From contig NZ_FZPH01000009.1 in the NCBI RefSeq assembly GCF_900188485.1, positions 248,001-312,000 on the forward strand: a stretch of 64,000 bases of DNA, in the 5' to 3' direction. The notes under the pieces are model-generated. The model had not been told where the DNA came from. It ran no database searches and worked only from the letters and a program-made list of their open reading frames with translations. How positions within the stretch are numbered: position 1 is the stretch's first letter; each line of letters begins with the position of its first letter. This stretch comes from Asanoa hainanensis (GTDB lineage Bacteria > Actinomycetota > Actinomycetes > Mycobacteriales > Micromonosporaceae). The position numbers and the translations under genes are program-made. This document shows positions 25,287 to 37,678 of this stretch, in pieces.

Positions 25287-25610
25287 GTGATCGCGGTGGA
25301 TACTGCTGTTGTGGTTGGTACCCGAGGTGAGCAGGGTGGAGAGCTCGACAAGCAGTTCTCCGCGATGTTGGTGAAGAGCCCGGCCAAGGGCGGACACACC
25401 TATGTGGTCTGGCCGGAGTCGGTGGGCTACTTCGGCACACGGGGTCTGGTGAAGGTGCGCGGCACCATCGACGGGCACCCGTTCCAGAGCTCGTTCATGG
25501 CGATGGGCGACGGCCGGCACAAGCTTCCGGTCAAGGCCGAGGTCCGCAAGGCCATCGGGAAGGAAGCCGGTGCCACGGTCACGGTCGTCCTGGCGGAGCG
25601 CCTCACCTGA
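25287..25610 (+). CDS. DUF1905-domain protein
   Basis: A 107-residue protein. From about residue 20 the sequence follows the DUF1905 pattern: [58 protein letters not shown]. Such domains occur alone or fused to the YdeI/OmpD-associated family; function is unknown. The start is uncertain because GTG codons at 25287, 25296 and 25311 are all in frame. Confidence 0.75.
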   Translation: MIAVDTAVVVGTRGEQGGELDKQFSAMLVKSPAKGGHTYVVWPESVGYFGTRGLVKVRGTIDGHPFQSSFMAMGDGRHKLPVKAEVRKAIGKEAGATVTVVLAERLT

Positions 25611-25657
25611 TCGGCCGACCGGGGCGAACCCCGCGGCGCACCATCTGAAGATCGGAA

Positions 25658-28962
<3,305 letters not shown>

Positions 28963-28974
28963 CGTCAGTCGATT

Positions 28975-29015
28975 CGAAGGCGCCGCGCGACCCCCGTGGT
29001 CGCGCGGCGCCTTCG
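28975..29015. terminator. Strong bidirectional terminator after katG
   Basis: A perfect 18-bp stem (28975-28992 with 28998-29015) and a 5-nt loop CCCGT. It sits 12 bp past the katG stop and just before the stop of the convergent membrane protein gene, so it can end both transcripts. Confidence 0.85.
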
Positions 29016-29018
29016 CGC

Positions 29019-30041
29019 TCAGCCCTCGCGGTCCGCGGCCCGACCGAGGGCGATCAGCCGGACGGACTGGTCGCGCCACTGCGCCAGGGCGATGCCGAGG
29101 GCGAGCGTGGCCAGCGGCACGACGACCAGCAGGGTCCACTGGATCGGGACCAGGTAGATCGGGTGCCCGATCCAACTGTTGGAGTAGGCCCAACCGCTCA
29201 AGGTCAGCTTGACCGTGGCCACCAGGGTGACGACGGGTGCGGCGAGCACGACGAGCCGCCACCGGACGGTCGCCGGCAGCGTCAACGCGGCGAGCCCGGC
29301 GGTCAGGATGCTCAGGGCCATGACGATCAACAAGGTGGTCAGCACCTCGTCCGACGAGTGCTCCATGCCCCAGGCGACGTAGACCTGCACCGACTCGACG
29401 TTGTCCCACGTCTTCTTCTGCTGCCAGTGGTTGTAGACCTGGATGCCCTGCACCACGGTGAGGGCACCGGCGAAGGCGGCGAGCCGGGGCAGCCGCAACA
29501 CCGTCAGGGCGTGCCGGCGCGGGGCCGGCAGGGTCAGCGCGGCGGCCGCGACGGCGCCGAGCGCGACCGGCCAGAACAGGTTGACGGCACCGACCGGATC
29601 CGTGTCGTAGGTGCTGGCGACCAGGACGGCCTCGTAGCCGACGGTCGCCCAGGCCAGCACGGCCGCCGGAAGGCGCCGGCCGGCCAGGATCGCCAGCACG
29701 ACCGCCGCCCAACCCCCGGCGCGGATCCAGAGGTGTGCGTTGTCGACACCGAACGGGTCGAGCAGCCGGGCGACCCGCTGTGACAGCAGCACGAGCGCCG
29801 CGAGCAGGCCGAACACCGCCGCCGCGTCCTGCCAGGCCGGCGTGGCCAGGGCGGTGGTGGCCGCCCCGGCGCGGTAGCGCAGGCCCGACACCACGATGTT
29901 CGCGGTGTCACCGAGCGTCGGCCGGCGTTGGCCGGGGCGGGCGCCCGCGAGAAGCACCGCGAGCATCTCCTCCTCGTAGACCCGGCGGTGCGACCACGGG
30001 TACCACACCAACAGCCGCCGATAACGCCGCTCCAGGCTCAC
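29019..30041 (-). CDS. Membrane protein coupled to a PadR regulator
   Basis: A 340-residue protein. The cytoplasmic N-terminus LERRYRRLLVWYPWSHRRVYEEEMLAVLL (about residues 3-31) is a recurrent segment in actinobacterial proteins encoded behind PadR genes. It is followed by about eight membrane helices. Function is unknown. GTG 30039-30041 overlaps the padR stop (GTGA), which fixes the start and indicates translational coupling. PadR-membrane protein pairs often respond to membrane-active or toxic compounds; this is inference only. Confidence 0.8.
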   Translation of the reverse strand: MSLERRYRRLLVWYPWSHRRVYEEEMLAVLLAGARPGQRRPTLGDTANIVVSGLRYRAGAATTALATPAWQDAAAVFGLLAALVLLSQRVARLLDPFGVDNAHLWIRAGGWAAVVLAILAGRRLPAAVLAWATVGYEAVLVASTYDTDPVGAVNLFWPVALGAVAAAALTLPAPRRHALTVLRLPRLAAFAGALTVVQGIQVYNHWQQKKTWDNVESVQVYVAWGMEHSSDEVLTTLLIVMALSILTAGLAALTLPATVRWRLVVLAAPVVTLVATVKLTLSGWAYSNSWIGHPIYLVPIQWTLLVVVPLATLALGIALAQWRDQSVRLIALGRAADREG

Positions 30042-30370
30042 GCCAGGCCCTCCTTCGGTAGCAGGCCGCTGCGGCGCAGCCGGTTGGCGGCCGCGGTGGC
30101 GTTGCGCCGCAGCCGGGTGGTCTCCTCGGCCAGCGCCTGCGCGCCCACGCCGGTCAGCCGGTAGTAGCGGCGCAGCCGCGACTGGACGATCTCTTCGCGG
30201 TCGACCTCGATGAGCCCGTCGGTGCGCAACCGGTCGAGCACGCCGTAAAGCGTGCCGGCGCGCAACCGCACGCGGCCCTCGGAGATGCGCAGCACGTCCT
30301 CGACCACGCCGTAGCCGTGCTGCGGTGTCGCGGCCAGCGCGGTGAGGATCAGGAACGTGGGTTCCGTCAT
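30038..30370 (-). CDS. PadR-family transcriptional regulator
   Basis: A 110-residue winged-helix repressor: EPTFLILTALAATPQHGYGVVEDV, GTLYGVLDRLRTDGLIEVDRE, and the wing RLRRYYRLTGVGAQALAEE, followed by a C-terminal dimerisation helix. The start is probably ATG 30370 (MTEPTFLIL); ATG 30373 and 30385 are in-frame alternatives. The gene overlaps its membrane-protein partner by four bases and lies behind a palindromic A+T-rich site typical of PadR autoregulation. Confidence 0.88.
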   Translation of the reverse strand: MTEPTFLILTALAATPQHGYGVVEDVLRISEGRVRLRAGTLYGVLDRLRTDGLIEVDREEIVQSRLRRYYRLTGVGAQALAEETTRLRRNATAAANRLRRSGLLPKEGLA

Positions 30371-30383
30371 CATGCCCGGGAGC

Positions 30384-30405
30384 ATATATCGGCTCGCGGT
30401 ATATA
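30384..30405. promoter_or_regulatory. Putative PadR operator
   Basis: An A+T-rich imperfect dyad in G+C-rich DNA, ATATATCGGCTCGCGGTATA plus TA, 14 bp upstream of the preferred padR start. Its ATAT...ATAT ends and CG pairs resemble PadR-type operators. Confidence 0.55.
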
Positions 30406-30415
30406 ACGACCCCCG

Positions 30416-31786
30416 CTACGTCGTCGGGTCGTGCCAGCCGCCGTGGGCCGCGGTCAGGGTCGCGGCCTGCTCCGGTCCCCACGTGCCCGGCGCGTAGGGG
30501 AGGGGCGCCGACGAGTCGTCGAGCACCGGTTCGACGACGGCCCAGGCGGCCTCCACGCCCTGCTCGGTGGTGAACAGCGACGCGTCTCCCATCAGGGCGT
30601 CGCCCAGCAGCCGCTCGTACGGCGGCAGGTCCGCCGTCGCCGGCCGGTCCATGGCCGCGAGCTCGACATCCTTGCCCCGCATCGCCTCGCCCGGAGCCTT
30701 GACCATGACGCCGAGACAGATCGCGCCGTCCGGGCCCAGCTTGAACCGCACGTAGTTGGGCGGATGGTCCCGGTCGGCCGAGGCCAGCGCCGCCGGCGGC
30801 CGGCGCAGCCGGACCACGACCTCGGTCGCCGTGACCGGAAGCTCCTTGCCCGCCCGGATGTAGAACGGCACGCCGGCCCACCGCCACGTGTCGACATGGG
30901 CCCGCAGCGCCACGAAGGTCTCCACGGTGGAGTTCGGTGCCACGCCGTCGACCGACAGGTAGCCGGTGAACTGGCCGCGGACGACGTCGTTGTGGCGCAG
31001 TGGGGGCATCGCCCGCAGCACCTTGGCCTTCTCGACGCGGATGTCCTGGTGGCCGTACCCGCCGGGTGGCTCCATCGCGACCAGGCTCAGCACCTGGAGG
31101 AGGTGGTTCTGCACGACGTCGCGGACCACGCCGGTCTTGTCGTAGAAGGCGCCGCGGTCGCTGACGCCGAACGTCTCCGCCATCGTGATCTGCACGGAGT
31201 CCACGTAGAAGCGGTTCCAGAACGGCTCGAGCAGGGCGTTGGCGAAGCGGAAGTAGAGCAGGCCCAGGACGGCGTCCTTGCCGAGGAAGTGGTCGATCCG
31301 GTAGATCGCGTCCTCGGGGAAGATCCCGGTGAGCAGCGCGTTCAGCTCGCGCGCCTCGGCCAGGTTGCGGCCGAACGGCTTCTCCACGACGACCCGGCCA
31401 CCCACCGCGGCGCCGGACTCGTGCAGCGCGGTCGCGACCGTGCCGAACATCGCCGGCGGGATGGCCAAGTAGAACAGCGGCGCCTTGGCGGACCCCAGCT
31501 CCGTCTTCAGTTTCTGGAACGTGCCGGGGTCGCGGTAGTCGCCGTCGACGTACCGGAGCCGGTCGACCAGCTTGCCCACGGTCTCCGCGTCGGTGACGCC
31601 GGCGTCGGCCAGGCTGGCCTTGGCGCGCTGGGCCAACTGGTCCCGGTCCCAGCCGGCCTTCGCGACGCCGATCACCGGCAGGTCGAGCCGGCCCTGCGCG
31701 ATCAGGCCCGCGAGGGCAGGGAAGATCTGCTTGTACGCGAGGTCGCCGGTGGCGCCGAAGAAGACCAGAGCGTCCGCTGTGCCCAC
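30416..31786 (-). CDS. zwf: Glucose-6-phosphate 1-dehydrogenase
   Basis: A 456-residue enzyme of the oxidative pentose phosphate pathway that oxidises glucose 6-phosphate to 6-phosphogluconolactone with NAD(P)+. The nucleotide motif [11 protein letters not shown] is at the N-terminus, EKPFGRNL in the middle, and the active-site signature [10 protein letters not shown] near residue 167. [11 protein letters not shown] is in the C-terminal domain. The length is slightly below the usual about 490-510. It follows pgi on the same strand with an 82-bp gap. The opcA partner often found beside actinobacterial zwf is absent here, so this may be a second zwf copy. Confidence 0.95.
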   Translation of the reverse strand: MGTADALVFFGATGDLAYKQIFPALAGLIAQGRLDLPVIGVAKAGWDRDQLAQRAKASLADAGVTDAETVGKLVDRLRYVDGDYRDPGTFQKLKTELGSAKAPLFYLAIPPAMFGTVATALHESGAAVGGRVVVEKPFGRNLAEARELNALLTGIFPEDAIYRIDHFLGKDAVLGLLYFRFANALLEPFWNRFYVDSVQITMAETFGVSDRGAFYDKTGVVRDVVQNHLLQVLSLVAMEPPGGYGHQDIRVEKAKVLRAMPPLRHNDVVRGQFTGYLSVDGVAPNSTVETFVALRAHVDTWRWAGVPFYIRAGKELPVTATEVVVRLRRPPAALASADRDHPPNYVRFKLGPDGAICLGVMVKAPGEAMRGKDVELAAMDRPATADLPPYERLLGDALMGDASLFTTEQGVEAAWAVVEPVLDDSSAPLPYAPGTWGPEQAATLTAAHGGWHDPTT

Positions 31787-31868
31787 CCGCGCTCCTCCTC
31801 GCCCCCCGACGATCGAGTCACGCTCATTCTCGCCCGGCCGGGGGGCGCAGCGGCGCCGATTGGCCCGA

Positions 31869-33488
31869 TCAGCCCTTCATCGCGAGGTAGCGGCGGATCA
31901 GCTCCCGTGTGGACGAGTCGTGCTCGGGGTTGGGGGCGGAGGCGCCCGTCAGCTCAGGAATGATCTTGGCGGCCAGCACCTTGCCGAGCTCGACGCCCCA
32001 CTGGTCGAAGGAGTCGATGCCCCAGATCGTGCCCTGCGTGAAGACGCTGTGCTCGTAGAGGGCCACCAGGGCGCCGAGCAGCCGGGGCGTGAGCCGCTCC
32101 GCCAGCAGCACGTTGCTGGGCCGGTTGCCCTCCATGACCCGGTGCGGCACGACGTCGGCCGCGGTGCCCTCGGCCCGTACCTCCTCCTCGGTCTTGCCGA
32201 ACGCCAGGGCCTGCGCCTGCGCGAACACGTTGGAGGAGAGCAGGTCGTGGTGGTCGCGCAGCGGGTTGAGGGTCTGGCCGAACCCGATCAGGTCGACCGG
32301 GATGAGCCGGGTGCCCTGGTGGAGCAGCTGGTAGAAGCTGTGCTGGCCGTTGGTGCCCGGCTCGCCCCAGTAGACCGGGCCGGTGTCGTAGTCGATCGGG
32401 CGGCCGTCGCTGGTGACGTGCTTGCCGTTGGACTCCATCGTGAGCTGCTGGAGGTAGGCCGGGAAGCGCTTCAGGTATTGCTCGTAGGGCATGACGCCGA
32501 CGCTCTGCACGTCGAAGAAATTGACGTACCAGACGGTCAGCAGGCCCATCAGCGCCGGCAGGTTCTCGCCCAGCGGCGCCGTGCGGAAGTGCTCGTCCAT
32601 CTCGTGGAACCCGGCCAGCAGCTCGGCGAAGCCCTCGGGGCCGACGGCGAGCATCGTGGACAGGCCGATGGCGGAGTCCATCGAATAGCGGCCGCCGACC
32701 CAGTCCCAGAAGCCGAACATGTTGGCGGTGTCGATGCCGAACTCGGCGACCCGGTCGGCGTTCGTGGACACCGCGACGAAGTGCTTGGCGACCGCGGCCT
32801 CGTCACCGAGCCGGCCGACCACCCAGTCGCGCGCGGAGTGGGCGTTGGTCAGGGTCTCGAGCGTGCCGAACGTCTTGGAGGAGATGACGAACAGCGTCTC
32901 TTCGGGGTCCAGGTCGCGGACCGCCTCCACGAAGTCGGTGGAGTCCACATTGGACACGAACCGGAACGTCAGGTCGCGCTGGGTGTAGTGGCGCAACGCC
33001 TCGTACGCCATCACGGGCCCGAGGTCCGAGCCGCCGATGCCCACGTTGACGACGGCGCGGATCGGCTTGCCGGTGTGCCCGCGCCATTCCCCGGAGCGGA
33101 CGCGGTCGGCGAACGCGGCCATCCGGTCGAGCACCTCGTGCACCTGGGCGACCACGTCGACGCCGTCGACCACGAGCGAGGCGGTCTTCGGCATCCGCAG
33201 CGCCACGTGCAGCACCGACCGGTGCTCGGAGGTGTTGATCGGCGCGCCGGAGAACATCAGGTCGCGCCGCTGCTCGAGCTCGCACTCGCGGGCGAGCTGC
33301 ACGAGCAGCCGCAGCGTCTCGTCGGTGACCCGGTTCTTGGAGTAGTCGAGATAGATCCCGGCCGCCTCGGCCGCCAGTCGTTCCCCACGCGCCGGGTCCT
33401 CGGCGAAGAGCTCGCGCAGGTGCTTCCCGCCGATCTCGGCGTGGTGTGCGGCGAGAGCCTTCCAGGCGGCGCGCTCGCGGAGCGACAT
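31869..33488 (-). CDS. pgi: Glucose-6-phosphate isomerase
   Basis: A 539-residue enzyme that interconverts glucose 6-phosphate and fructose 6-phosphate. Family signatures are present: [48 protein letters not shown], catalytic Glu in [20 protein letters not shown], and [12 protein letters not shown] near the end. ATG 33488 has a GGAGG ribosome binding site; the longer frame upstream is spurious. Together with zwf it sets the split between glycolysis and the pentose phosphate pathway. Confidence 0.96.
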   Translation of the reverse strand: MSLRERAAWKALAAHHAEIGGKHLRELFAEDPARGERLAAEAAGIYLDYSKNRVTDETLRLLVQLARECELEQRRDLMFSGAPINTSEHRSVLHVALRMPKTASLVVDGVDVVAQVHEVLDRMAAFADRVRSGEWRGHTGKPIRAVVNVGIGGSDLGPVMAYEALRHYTQRDLTFRFVSNVDSTDFVEAVRDLDPEETLFVISSKTFGTLETLTNAHSARDWVVGRLGDEAAVAKHFVAVSTNADRVAEFGIDTANMFGFWDWVGGRYSMDSAIGLSTMLAVGPEGFAELLAGFHEMDEHFRTAPLGENLPALMGLLTVWYVNFFDVQSVGVMPYEQYLKRFPAYLQQLTMESNGKHVTSDGRPIDYDTGPVYWGEPGTNGQHSFYQLLHQGTRLIPVDLIGFGQTLNPLRDHHDLLSSNVFAQAQALAFGKTEEEVRAEGTAADVVPHRVMEGNRPSNVLLAERLTPRLLGALVALYEHSVFTQGTIWGIDSFDQWGVELGKVLAAKIIPELTGASAPNPEHDSSTRELIRRYLAMKG

Positions 33489-33555
33489 GCTTCCTCCAAC
33501 AGGGTCCGATTCAAGCCAGATGTTACCGGCCGTCAGCCGGGTAGGATCACGGATC

Positions 33556-34212
33556 ATGGTCGTGCTCACGTTGCCCTTTCGGGGCACCTGGCTGGCCCGC
33601 AACAGCCCGGCCCGGCGCGTCCCGAGCCACGGCACCGACCTGTTCGCGACGACGTACGCGATGGATTTCATCGCTGTCCGTAACCGCCGCACGGCCCACG
33701 TCCGCGACTGGCGCGCGCTGGCCGGCACCGAGCCGGTGGAGCGGTTCTTCGCCTTCGACGAGCCCATCCTCGCGCCGGCGGCCGGCCGGGTGGTGGCGGT
33801 CTTCGACGGCCGGTCGGACGAGGTGGCCCGCCGCTCGCCGGTGGCGAAGGTGCCCTACCTGCTGACCCAGGCCCGCCGGGTCAAGGCCGGCGCGGGCGCG
33901 ATCGCCGGCAACCACGTGGTGCTCGAGGTCGCGGGCGGCTACGTGCTGCTGGCCCACCTGCGCAAGGGCTCGCTGCGGGTGCGGGTGGACGACGTGGTGG
34001 CGGCCGGCGACGAGCTCGCCACCTGCGGCAACTCGGGCAACTCGACCCAGCCGCACGTGCACATCCAGGTGATGGACGGTCCTGACGCGTACGTCGCCCG
34101 CGGCCTGCCCATCGCCTTCCGCTCCTACCGGGCCTGGCGCCGCCGCGGCGCGAAACCGATCGAGGTCGCCGAGGGCATCCCACGCGAATCCGAGGTCGTC
34201 GAGTCGCTGTGA
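33556..34212 (+). CDS. M23/LytM-type peptidase-like protein
   Basis: A 218-residue protein with a LytM-like (peptidase M23) domain. The metal-ligand pattern is recognisable: His/Asp in [37 protein letters not shown], and the HxH motif in [10 protein letters not shown]. No signal peptide or membrane helix is visible, so secretion is doubtful and it may be a degenerate or intracellular member. A TAGGAT -10-like box ends 8 bp before ATG 33556, suggesting a leaderless message. Confidence 0.82.
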   Translation: MVVLTLPFRGTWLARNSPARRVPSHGTDLFATTYAMDFIAVRNRRTAHVRDWRALAGTEPVERFFAFDEPILAPAAGRVVAVFDGRSDEVARRSPVAKVPYLLTQARRVKAGAGAIAGNHVVLEVAGGYVLLAHLRKGSLRVRVDDVVAAGDELATCGNSGNSTQPHVHIQVMDGPDAYVARGLPIAFRSYRAWRRRGAKPIEVAEGIPRESEVVESL

Positions 34213-34227
34213 CGCGAGAATCGCGTC
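34211..34227. promoter_or_regulatory. Perfect inverted repeat in front of the SDR gene
   Basis: GACGCGA-GAA-TCGCGTC, with perfect 7-bp arms, lies immediately before the ATG at 34228 and overlaps the previous stop codon. It could be an operator or a hairpin at the ribosome binding site. Confidence 0.45.
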
Positions 34228-34953
34228 ATGGCGGAACTCGACGGGCAGACCGTTGTCGTGATCGGTGGGAGTGCGGGGATCGGGCTGGAGACCGCTCGGC
34301 GGGCGCTCGCGGAGGGCGCCGACGTGGTGATCGCCGGCCGTGACCCCGGCCGGTTGGAGCAGGCCGCCCGCGACCTCGGGGTCCACCGCACCGCGGCGTT
34401 CGACGCCGGTGACGCGGGGGCGATGGCGGCGTTCTTCCATGAGCTACCCGACCCGATCGACCACGTCCTGGTGACCGCCGGCGGTCCGCGCTACGGCCCC
34501 ATGCTGGAGATGGCGCCCGCCGACATCAGCCGGGCGCTCGGCGACCACGTGCTTGTCGCCCTCGAGGTCGCACGTAACGCCGTGCCCCGGATGCGGCCCG
34601 GCGGGTCTTTGTTGTTCATGGGTGGCACCGGCGCCCGGAAGATCAGTCGGGAGCTCGGCATCGCGTCGGCGGCCACGGCCGCGCTGCCGCCGTTCGTCGC
34701 CGCGCTCGCGCTGGAGATCGCGCCCTTGCGGGCCAACCTCATCGCCGCCGGGTTCGTCGACACCCCGCTGTCGGCGACGCTGCTCGGCGACCAGCTCGAC
34801 GCGCGCCGGGCCGAGCTGCGGGCGACCCTGCCGATCGGCCGCGTGGTCGGGCCGGACGACGTCGCCGCGCTCGCCGTGCACCTCATGGCCAACACCGCCC
34901 TGACCGGGGCGACCTACGACATCGACGGCGGTCAGCAGTTCGTGGGATCGTAG
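34228..34953 (+). CDS. Short-chain dehydrogenase/reductase
   Basis: A 241-residue SDR. The cofactor motif VVIGGSAGIGLETAR is at the N-terminus, VTAGG stands in place of NNAG, and AASFVDTPL-like FVDTPLSATLLG follows. The usual catalytic Tyr-x-x-x-Lys is not evident: the expected region reads GIASAATAALPPF, so the protein may be an atypical or non-catalytic member. The C-terminus TGATYDIDGGQQFV is typical. The gene lies 15 bp behind the M23 gene. Confidence 0.86.
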   Translation: MAELDGQTVVVIGGSAGIGLETARRALAEGADVVIAGRDPGRLEQAARDLGVHRTAAFDAGDAGAMAAFFHELPDPIDHVLVTAGGPRYGPMLEMAPADISRALGDHVLVALEVARNAVPRMRPGGSLLFMGGTGARKISRELGIASAATAALPPFVAALALEIAPLRANLIAAGFVDTPLSATLLGDQLDARRAELRATLPIGRVVGPDDVAALAVHLMANTALTGATYDIDGGQQFVGS

Positions 34954-34987
34954 GCGGCGACCTGTCGGTTCGTCGAGGGGTACAGCC

Positions 34988-35641
34988 GTGAGCGCACACG
35001 TACCACCGATCGAGGTTGCCGGTTGGAAGGTCCTGGAGCCGTTGGCGGTGGTGGCGGCGTACTGCCGCGACCAGGCCACTACGCTGCGGCGCTACGACGG
35101 GCTCGCCGGTGTGCAGGAGACGCTGACGCCCGAGGTTGTGCGGGCGAGCTGGCTGCTGAACAGCCGGATCAGCTACGCGCAGCAGCGCTGGCTGCTCGAC
35201 CGCTCGCCCGGCGCGCCGTGGCACGACGTGGCGGCCGGCACGCAGCTGCGGGACGCCGACCCCGAGGTCGCGGGCGGCGACTACGACAAGGCCGAGCGGC
35301 TGTACGCGCACTTCTACCGCGACCGGCCCCGCGGCATCGACCACGCGAAGATCAGCAAGTGTCTGCACCTGACGCGGCCGGGTCTCTTCCCGATCCTCGA
35401 CCGCCGGATGCTCCAGCTCTACCACCAGCCGGCCCGGACGGCGGCCCGCGACCTGGAAGACGTCCGGCGCGACAAGCGGCCGGTGCGGCGGGCCTACTGG
35501 GCCGCGATCCGGCGCGACCTGCTCCAGGCCGAGGACGCCCTAGCCGCCCTGCGGGCCGCGCTGCGGGATACCGGCGACGGTGGCGAGCTCAGCGACGTGC
35601 GGCTGCTCGACATCCTGGCCTGGTCGGTGGCGCGTTACTGA
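34988..35641 (+). CDS. Conserved hypothetical protein (DUF6308-like)
   Basis: A 217-residue soluble protein rich in Arg and aromatic residues: RISYAQQRWLLDRSPGAPWHD, HAKISKCLHLTRPGLFPILDRR, VRRAYWAAIRRDLLQAED. It resembles, from memory, the uncharacterised DUF6308 group of actinobacterial proteins; the middle segment (K-x-LHLxRPxLFPxxD) is reminiscent of helix-hairpin-helix base-excision folds, but I would not assign a reaction. GTG 34988 has a GAGGGG ribosome binding site. The stop overlaps the convergent LysR gene by seven bases. Confidence 0.72.
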   Translation: MSAHVPPIEVAGWKVLEPLAVVAAYCRDQATTLRRYDGLAGVQETLTPEVVRASWLLNSRISYAQQRWLLDRSPGAPWHDVAAGTQLRDADPEVAGGDYDKAERLYAHFYRDRPRGIDHAKISKCLHLTRPGLFPILDRRMLQLYHQPARTAARDLEDVRRDKRPVRRAYWAAIRRDLLQAEDALAALRAALRDTGDGGELSDVRLLDILAWSVARY

Positions 35642-36540
35642 AGGTCCCGCGCCACGTCGCGCAGGAGGTGCAGGAAGGCGTCGACCAGCGGCGTGAGCGT
35701 GGTGTCGGCGAGGGTCGCCGCGTAGATCCGGCGGTGCAGGCCGCGCCGGGCCAGTTCGCGATGGACCGTGCCCGGCGCGAGGCCGAGGGTCAACCGCGAC
35801 ACCAGGGCGACGCCGATGCCGGTGCCGACCAGGGCCTGGGCCACGTCGTACGAGGCCGTCTGGAAGCGCACCCGCGGGGTGAAGCCGGCGGCGGCGGTGA
35901 CGCGGTCGAACTGGGCCCGGGCCGCGTGCCCGGCGATGATCGTGACCCAGGCCTCGTCGCGGAGCCGTTCGAGGCGCAGCGGTCCGGTGCCGGCGGCCAG
36001 CGGGTGGTCGTCGGGCAGCACGACGACCATCGGGTCGGTCAGCAGCGGGTGCAGCCGGACGTGCTCCGGCGGCGTCGGCACCTCGTCCCAGGCGGCGATC
36101 ACCGCCAGGTCCAGGTCACCGGCCGCGACCAGGGGGATGCCCTCCTCGGAGCCGATGTCGACCACGGAGAGGTCGGCGTCGGGGTGCCGGTGCCGCAGGG
36201 CGGTCAGCGCCGGCGGCAGCAGGCGCAGCGCGGCGGCCTGGAACCCGCCGATCCGCAGCCGCAGCGACAGCTCGCCGAGCAGCGCCGCCAACCCCGCGCC
36301 GGCCTGCCGGGTCTGCTCGTCGATCACCTGGCCGTGCGCGGCGAGCAGGGCGCCGGCCGCCGTCAGAGAAGCGCCGCGGGGGCCGCGCCGCACCAGCGGG
36401 GCGCCGCAGGCCCGCTCCACCCGGGCGACCTGCTGGGTCACGGCGGCCGCGGTGATCCCGAGGGCGCCGGCCGCGGCCGACAGCGAGCCGTGCCGGTCGA
36501 TCAGGGCGAGCAGCCGGAGCTGCCCTGGCTCCAGGTGCAT
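35635..36540 (-). CDS. LysR-family transcriptional regulator
   Basis: A 301-residue regulator with the winged helix LRLLALIDRHGSLSAAAGALGITAAAVTQQVARVERACG and a LysR substrate-binding domain from about residue 90 (LRIGGFQAAALRLLPPAL). It is divergent from a LysE/RhtB-type exporter gene with 70 bp between the starts, the classical arrangement for control of an amino-acid exporter by its LysR partner. Confidence 0.92.
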   Translation of the reverse strand: MHLEPGQLRLLALIDRHGSLSAAAGALGITAAAVTQQVARVERACGAPLVRRGPRGASLTAAGALLAAHGQVIDEQTRQAGAGLAALLGELSLRLRIGGFQAAALRLLPPALTALRHRHPDADLSVVDIGSEEGIPLVAAGDLDLAVIAAWDEVPTPPEHVRLHPLLTDPMVVVLPDDHPLAAGTGPLRLERLRDEAWVTIIAGHAARAQFDRVTAAAGFTPRVRFQTASYDVAQALVGTGIGVALVSRLTLGLAPGTVHRELARRGLHRRIYAATLADTTLTPLVDAFLHLLRDVARDLQ

Positions 36541-36552
36541 TAAGCAATCTTA
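36541..36552. promoter_or_regulatory. Candidate LysR-binding dyad
   Basis: TAAG-CAAT-CTTA is a perfect short dyad immediately upstream of the lysR start in the 70-bp lysR/lysE intergenic region, which is A+T-rich compared with its surroundings. Short dyads of the T-N-A type are typical of LysR sites. Confidence 0.35.
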
Positions 36553-36610
36553 CAACTGGCCCGCTCAAGCTTTACTTCTCTTCACGGGCCGGCGGCAGCA
36601 GCCTGGAGGC

Positions 36611-37228
36611 ATGCCGACTCACCTGCCCGTCTTCGTCGTCACCACCTGGCTGCTCGCGATGCTGCCGGGCGCCGGGCAGGCGCTGATGCTCCGCCAGACC
36701 ATCGAGGGCGGTCGCCGGCGCGCGTGGGCCAGCGTCGCCGGCACGTGCAGCGGCCTGGTCGTCTGGACCACGGCCGCGGCGGCCGGCCTCTCCGCCGTGC
36801 TGCTGGCCAACCCGCACGCGTACGCCGCCGTCCGGATCGCCGGTGGCGTCCTGCTCGCGGGCCTCGGCGTGAGCACCCTGTGGGGCCTGCGCCGCCCGGC
36901 CGCGGCCCGTCCCGTCGCCGCGCCGATGACCGGCTACGGCCGCGCGTACGCCGCCGGTCTCGCGACGAACCTGGGCAACCCCAAGGCCGGAGTGTTCGCG
37001 ATCTCGCTGCTGCCGCAGTTCCTGACAGACGACGGTCCGGTCTTCCTCTCCAGCGTCGGCCTCGGCCTGCTCTGGGCGCTCGTCACCGGCGCCTGGTACC
37101 TGCTGTTCACCTGGGCCGTCGACCGCGGCCGCACGCTGGTCGCCCGCCCCGCGGTGCACCGCCGCCTTCAACTGGTCACGGGCTGCGCGCTGATCTGCAT
37201 CGGTGGCGCCGTCGCCAGCGGACTCTAG
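36611..37228 (+). CDS. LysE/RhtB-family exporter
   Basis: A 205-residue membrane protein with about six helices. The family N-terminus MPTHLPVFVVTTWLLAMLPG is followed by GAGQALMLRQTIEGGRRRAW (in place of the usual PGPxxxxxxxxxxxxGRRAG), AAAAGLSAVLLANPHAYAAVR, and the motif TNLGNPKAGVFAISLLPQF. It should export an amino acid or derivative. ATG 36611 follows a CTGGAGG ribosome binding site. The divergent LysR gene probably controls it. Confidence 0.92.
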   Translation: MPTHLPVFVVTTWLLAMLPGAGQALMLRQTIEGGRRRAWASVAGTCSGLVVWTTAAAAGLSAVLLANPHAYAAVRIAGGVLLAGLGVSTLWGLRRPAAARPVAAPMTGYGRAYAAGLATNLGNPKAGVFAISLLPQFLTDDGPVFLSSVGLGLLWALVTGAWYLLFTWAVDRGRTLVARPAVHRRLQLVTGCALICIGGAVASGL

Positions 37229-37285
37229 CCATCGATTGCGATCACTAATAGTATTCGGGCGGATACCGTCCGAAGGGAGATCGCT

Positions 37286-37678
37286 GTGTCGCTCACCGTC
37301 TCGCCCGCCCTGCTCGCCGAAGCCGAACGCGGTGAGGTGGCGGCCGCCGACTTCGTCGCCTGCGTCCGCTCGTCCCTCCCGTACGCCTGGGAGCTGATCA
37401 GCCGGGTGGTCGACGACCTGGCGCACGGCGACGCCGACTTCGCCGACAACGTCGTGCCGCCACCGTCCGAACAGGAGCGTGGACAGTTGTTGCGTGCGCT
37501 GGCCAGCGACGCCATCCGCGGCGGCCTGGAGCGGCACTTCGGCGTGAAGCTGGCGTTCCAGAACTGCCACCGGGTCGCCGCGTTCCGCCCGTCGGCGGTC
37601 GGCGGCGACGCCTACCGCCGGTTCACCTCGGCGCGCGGCCAGTTGCTCAACCAGTCACCCGAGCTGCGTGACTGCTGA
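37286..37678 (+). CDS. SCO5389-family protein
   Basis: A 130-residue protein that matches, from memory, the conserved SCO5389-like family of actinomycetes: SLTVSPALLAEAERGEVAAA, FVACVRSSLPYAWELISRVV, LRALASDAIRGGLERHFGV, FTSARGQLLNQSPELRDC. Function is unknown. GTG 37286 has a GAAGGGAG ribosome binding site, and a TAGTAT -10-like hexamer (37249-37254) lies 31 bp upstream. The stop overlaps the start of the LLM oxidoreductase gene by 11 bp, so the two are coupled. Confidence 0.8.
   Translation: MSLTVSPALLAEAERGEVAAADFVACVRSSLPYAWELISRVVDDLAHGDADFADNVVPPPSEQERGQLLRALASDAIRGGLERHFGVKLAFQNCHRVAAFRPSAVGGDAYRRFTSARGQLLNQSPELRDC

Noticed and set aside
31787-31868. A terminator between pgi and zwf
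   Set aside because: The CCCGGCCGGGG-like stretch forms only a short stem, and the genes are in the same direction, so cotranscription remains more likely.
34988-35641. Assignment of the hypothetical protein as a DNA glycosylase because of a helix-hairpin-helix-like segment
   Set aside because: Only a loose resemblance of one segment; no catalytic Asp or iron-sulfur cysteines could be placed.
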